From NCBI GenBank assembly GCA_002454975.1, contig DKJZ01000074.1, positions 1 through 64,000 on the forward strand: 64,000 nucleotides of DNA, written 5' to 3'. The DNA is from Hylemonella sp. UBA6679 (GTDB taxonomy: Bacteria > Pseudomonadota > Gammaproteobacteria > Burkholderiales > Burkholderiaceae_C). The notes under the pieces were generated by a model. The model saw only the letters and a list, made by a program, of their open reading frames with translations. It did not search any database and had not been told where the DNA came from. Shown here piece after piece: positions 61,359-64,000 of this stretch. The position numbers and the translations under genes were made by a program. Position 1 is the stretch's first letter; each line of letters begins with the position of its first letter.

Positions 61359-62477
61359 TCAGCGCTTGGTTTTGAGTTTGCGGTAAACCGTGGCGCGGCT
61401 GATGCCCAAGGCTCTTGCAGCTTGGGCCACGTTGCCCTTGTGGGCTTCGACCGATTGCAGAATCAGCGATGTTTCCAAGTCTTTGAGTGGCAAGTTGCCT
61501 TGCAAATCAGCGGGGCGCTGGCTGGGGCGACTGGCGTGGCGGCGCTCATGCAAGGTGCCGTGCACCTGCACTCGCAAGCCGCTCCACAAAGGCGTTTCAA
61601 GGGTTTGTTGACGCACGGCGGCATCCAGCAAATGCTCAAACGGGGTGGCAAACAAGTCTCGGCAGTCGATGCGCTGGCTGGGCATGTGCACCAGCTCGGG
61701 CAGCAGCAAGCGTGCGGCTTGGTTGGCGGCCAGCACTTGCCCGTCACCATCCAGACCAAGCAGCCCATCGCCCTCTAACCCCAATGGCGTACCTGGCCAG
61801 TTGATGCGCAACAGCAAGGTGTGCGCTTGCTGGTTGACCAGGGCGTTTTCAATGCTGCGCACCGACTGCGCCACCAAATGGCGCAGCTCGGGCCGCTCCG
61901 AAGTTTCGACCCCGGTCAGGTCAAGCATGCCCACGCACTGGCCTTGCGGGCCAAACAGGGGTGCACCGGCGCAGCTGTAGACCGCGTTGTCTTTGAAAAA
62001 ATGCTCGCCGCGGTGCAGCCACACGGGTCGCAACTCGCGCAGCGCAGCCCCAATGGCGGTGGTGCCCACGGTTTCTTCAGACAAATCCACACCCACGCGG
62101 GCAATGGCGCTGACCCGTTTGTCGGTGGCATCCATCACGCCGTCTACATCGACCACCACGCCGTGGTGGTTGGTGAGAATGGCAAAGTAACGCGTATCGG
62201 CAATGGCCCGGGCCAGCTGCTCGATGACGGGGCGGGCCGATTCAATCAAGCGCCGGTTGGATTCGGCCGTGGCCTGCAAGTCGCTGCGCGATACCGCCTC
62301 AAACACCACCCGGTCCGATGTGCGTTGCCCGCGGCTCAGGCAACGTTGCCAAGATTGCTCGATCCAAGGTTCGACCAAGCCGGTGTGCGCGCTTTTGAGG
62401 TCGACCAAAGCGGCTTGCCGGGCTTGGTCGATCCGCTCAAGCCGGGAGGCCATGGGCGACTTGGTCAGGTGTTGCAT
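61359..62477 (-). CDS. GAF-domain regulator with Fis-type HTH (AcoR-like, no AAA+ domain)
   Basis: A 372-residue regulator that resembles the N- and C-termini of AcoR/sigma-54 activators without the central ATPase. Residues ~30-65 are the AcoR-like WIEQSWQRCLSRG region, residues ~75-210 a GAF sensor (VGTTAIGAAL; YSCAGAPLFGPQGQCVGMLDLTG), then a PAS-like stretch (DGDGQVLAANQAARLLL). The C-terminal Fis-type helix-turn-helix reads KGNVAQAARALGISRATVYRKL. No GAFTGA, Walker A or Walker B is present, so it cannot open sigma-54 promoters. It is divergent from the aldehyde oxidoreductase genes, with a palindrome between them. Confidence 0.88.
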   Translation of the reverse strand: MQHLTKSPMASRLERIDQARQAALVDLKSAHTGLVEPWIEQSWQRCLSRGQRTSDRVVFEAVSRSDLQATAESNRRLIESARPVIEQLARAIADTRYFAILTNHHGVVVDVDGVMDATDKRVSAIARVGVDLSEETVGTTAIGAALRELRPVWLHRGEHFFKDNAVYSCAGAPLFGPQGQCVGMLDLTGVETSERPELRHLVAQSVRSIENALVNQQAHTLLLRINWPGTPLGLEGDGLLGLDGDGQVLAANQAARLLLPELVHMPSQRIDCRDLFATPFEHLLDAAVRQQTLETPLWSGLRVQVHGTLHERRHASRPSQRPADLQGNLPLKDLETSLILQSVEAHKGNVAQAARALGISRATVYRKLKTKR

Positions 62478-62509
62478 TCTGAGAATTTAACCGGTATTTC
62501 TGCGCGCCT

Positions 62510-62527
62510 CCTAGGGTAGTCCCTAGG
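62510..62527. promoter_or_regulatory. Inverted repeat between the GAF regulator and aorA
   Basis: CCTAGGG-TAGT-CCCTAGG is a perfect 7-bp inverted repeat with a 4-bp centre. It lies 33 bp from the regulator start and 86 bp before aorA, the right place for a site controlling both. Its binding protein is not known; the adjacent Fis-type regulator is the first candidate. Confidence 0.6.
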
Positions 62528-62612
62528 TGTTTGCCCGAGGCTGTCTGTTAAAAATACGTATGTTTTTCAGTTCATAGGTGGTTTGCCGTGAACTTAACTT
62601 AAGGAGTGTCAG

Positions 62613-63089
62613 ATGCAAAAGGTATTGCACATCAACGCCGACAAATGCACCGGCTGTTTGCAGTGCGAAATGGCGTGCTCGTTCGAGAATTACGGCACGT
62701 TTGCCACCGCCAAGTCGCGGATCAAGGTGTTCGATTTCCATCACACTGGCAAAAAAGTGCCTTACACCTGCACCCAGTGCGACGAGGCCTGGTGCCTGCA
62801 CGCCTGCCCGGTTGAAGCCATCACCCTGAACAAGTCCACCGGCGCCATGGAAGTCAACGAGTCCACCTGCGTGGGCTGCAAGGTCTGCACCATTGCTTGC
62901 CCATTCGGCACGGTCAACTACGTGCAAGAAACCGGCAAGGTGCAAAAGTGCGATTTGTGCGGCGGCGACCCGGCCTGTGCCGATGCTTGCCCCACCGGCG
63001 CCATCACGTTCATTGACGCCAACTGGACTGGCTTGAACAAAATGCAGCAATGGGCTGACAAGCTCGGCAACCAACCTTCTGCGGCTTAA
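62613..63089 (+). CDS. aorA: Polyferredoxin-type electron-transfer subunit of aldehyde:ferredoxin oxidoreductase
   Basis: A 158-residue iron-sulfur protein with 16 Cys in four clusters of four: KCTGCLQCEMAC, TCTQCDEAWCLHACP, TCVGCKVCTIACP and KCDLCGGDPACADACP. It should hold four [4Fe-4S] clusters. In Aromatoleum AorABC the equivalent small subunit passes electrons from the tungsten subunit to an FAD subunit; here the same order begins. It lies 11 bp before the catalytic gene (good AAGGAG site between), and its own start is preceded by AAGGAG. Confidence 0.9.
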   Translation: MQKVLHINADKCTGCLQCEMACSFENYGTFATAKSRIKVFDFHHTGKKVPYTCTQCDEAWCLHACPVEAITLNKSTGAMEVNESTCVGCKVCTIACPFGTVNYVQETGKVQKCDLCGGDPACADACPTGAITFIDANWTGLNKMQQWADKLGNQPSAA

Positions 63090-63100
63090 AGGAGTTACAC

Positions 63101-64000
63101 ATGTCTTGGGCTGGAAAAATTCTTCGCGTTGACCTGACCGCCGGAACCGTCAAGTCTGAACCCCTCAACACCGAGTGGGCTCGCTCGTACCTGGGCTCAC
63201 GTGGCCTGGGCTCCAAATACCTCACCAGCGAAGTCGATCCCAAGGTGGATCCGCTGTCGCCAGGCAACAAAATCATCTGGGCCACCGGTCCGCTGACTGG
63301 CACCATGGCCTCCACAGGCGGGCGTTACACCGTCATCACCAAGAGCCCGCTGACTGGCGCCATTGCCTGCTCCAACTCGGGCGGCTACTGGGGCGCTGAG
63401 CTCAAGATGGCTGGCTGGGACATGGTGATTTTTGAAGGCAAATCGGCCAAGCCGGTGTACCTGTATGTCAACGACGACGTGGCCGAGCTGCGCGACGCGG
63501 GCCACCTCTGGGGCAAGAGCGTTTGGGAAACCGAAGACATGCTCAAAAAGAGCCTGCAAGACCCGCTCATGCGCGTCTCGAGCATTGGCAAGGCCGGCGA
63601 AAACGGCGTGCTGTATGCAGCTGTGGTCAACGACCTGCACCGCGCCGCTGGCCGCTCAGGCGTGGGCACGGTGATGGGCAGCAAAAACCTCAAAGCCATC
63701 GCGGTGCGCGGCACCAAGGGCGTGGGCAACATCCGCGACCCCAAGGCCTTCATGAAAGCCACCGCCGAGAAGAAAAAAATCTTGGCCGAAAACGCCGTCA
63801 CTGGCCAGGGCCTGCCCACCTACGGCACCCAGGTGCTGATGAACGTGATCAACGAAGTGGGCGCCTTGCCCACCCGTAACCACCAAGACGTGCAGTTTGA
63901 AGGCGCCAAAGACATCTCGGCCGAAGCCATGGCCACGCCCCGCAAAACCGACGGCAAAAAGCAACTGGTGACCAACCAAGCCTGCTTTGGCTGCACGATT
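63101..64000 (+). CDS. aorB: Tungsten-dependent aldehyde:ferredoxin oxidoreductase, catalytic subunit (3' truncated by window edge)
   Basis: The first 300 codons of an AOR-family enzyme, which oxidises aldehydes to acids with a tungsten-bispterin and a [4Fe-4S] cluster (or runs in reverse). The N-terminal domain is clear: KILRVDLTAGTVKSE, SRGLGSKYL, NKIIWATGPLTGT, GAIACSNSGGYWGAELKMAG and AAGRSGVGTVMGSKNLKAI. The last residues, QACFGC (Cys 295 and 298), begin the CxxCxxxC cluster motif; the rest lies beyond the window. Full-length members are about 600-620 residues. An FAD subunit gene (aorC) would be expected downstream. Confidence 0.93.
   Translation, partial: MSWAGKILRVDLTAGTVKSEPLNTEWARSYLGSRGLGSKYLTSEVDPKVDPLSPGNKIIWATGPLTGTMASTGGRYTVITKSPLTGAIACSNSGGYWGAELKMAGWDMVIFEGKSAKPVYLYVNDDVAELRDAGHLWGKSVWETEDMLKKSLQDPLMRVSSIGKAGENGVLYAAVVNDLHRAAGRSGVGTVMGSKNLKAIAVRGTKGVGNIRDPKAFMKATAEKKKILAENAVTGQGLPTYGTQVLMNVINEVGALPTRNHQDVQFEGAKDISAEAMATPRKTDGKKQLVTNQACFGCTI

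Noticed and set aside
62478..62612. Sigma-54 promoter before aorA
   Set aside because: No GG-N10-GC pair with good flanks is present, and the adjacent regulator lacks the AAA+ domain needed to activate one.
1..64000. tRNA, rRNA, CRISPR arrays, insertion sequences, prophage or attachment sites
   Set aside because: The intergenic gaps are short; I saw no cloverleaf, spaced direct repeats, transposase or integrase frame.

Overview
The window is a GC-rich, gene-dense stretch of a beta-proteobacterial chromosome. Protein sequence style and gene order point to the Burkholderiales, most likely a freshwater Comamonadaceae (Limnohabitans/Rhodoferax-like). Supporting features are the rpsP-rimM-trmD-rplS block followed by a Nudix gene, a CobD-like gene, rsgA, a pterin dehydratase, an M48 protease and orn; a Bug-type TTT receptor; a BPSS1780-type membrane protein beside thrB; and a DUF2782 gene beside polA. 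I see no rRNA, tRNA, insertion sequence, prophage or CRISPR array. About 60 protein genes cover nearly all the sequence, and both edges cut genes (acnB on the left, an aldehyde:ferredoxin oxidoreductase on the right).

Layout. 1-3.5 kb: end of acnB, then a PhoU-like/PiT phosphate uptake pair. 3.5-11.2 kb: a TM2 membrane protein and the translation/housekeeping block. 11.2-14.4 kb: an RG-tailed DEAD-box helicase behind a long leader, and a TTT receptor. 14.4-18.5 kb: a light-repair cluster (an iron-sulfur photolyase, a DUF2256 protein, an unusual FAD photolyase) downstream of a TetR regulator with a clear operator. 18.6-27.2 kb: a branched-chain-type ABC importer (LivGHMKF order), an acyl-CoA ligase, an enoyl-CoA hydratase and a thiolase, which together look like an acid uptake and beta-oxidation operon. 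27.2-32.7 kb: an LLM flavin oxidoreductase, a frameshifted MFS transporter, and a GntR-controlled pair of NAD(P) dehydrogenases. 32.7-34.4 kb: a highly structured leader in front of a 478-residue protein with no visible Arg or Cys. 34.5-49.4 kb: mostly housekeeping (esterase, UvrD, ThrB, PolA, DbpA, ZIP transporter, sulfurtransferase, EamA exporter, Rieske oxygenase, XseB, IspA), then dxs to 51.3 kb. 51.4-55.2 kb: a TRAP transporter whose receptor gene lies convergent to its two permease genes. 55.3-56.6 kb: an orphan EgtB/SenA-like enzyme.

56.6-64.0 kb is the most coherent accessory system, and it looks tungsten-centred. A ModE-like regulator is divergent from tupB-tupC-tupA (tungstate importer). 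These are followed, with a 4-nt overlap, by an unusual fusion of a ModA-like binding protein to a molybdopterin-oxidoreductase-like domain. Next come a GAF/Fis-type regulator that lacks the AAA+ domain, a 16-Cys ferredoxin, and the tungsten-dependent aldehyde:ferredoxin oxidoreductase (aorA-aorB). The likely logic is import of tungstate for the metal-pterin cofactor of the enzyme encoded next door.

The best candidates for something new are (1) the ModA/molybdopterin-domain fusion inside the tungsten locus, and (2) the leader with mutually exclusive hairpins in front of the Arg-free, Cys-free protein.
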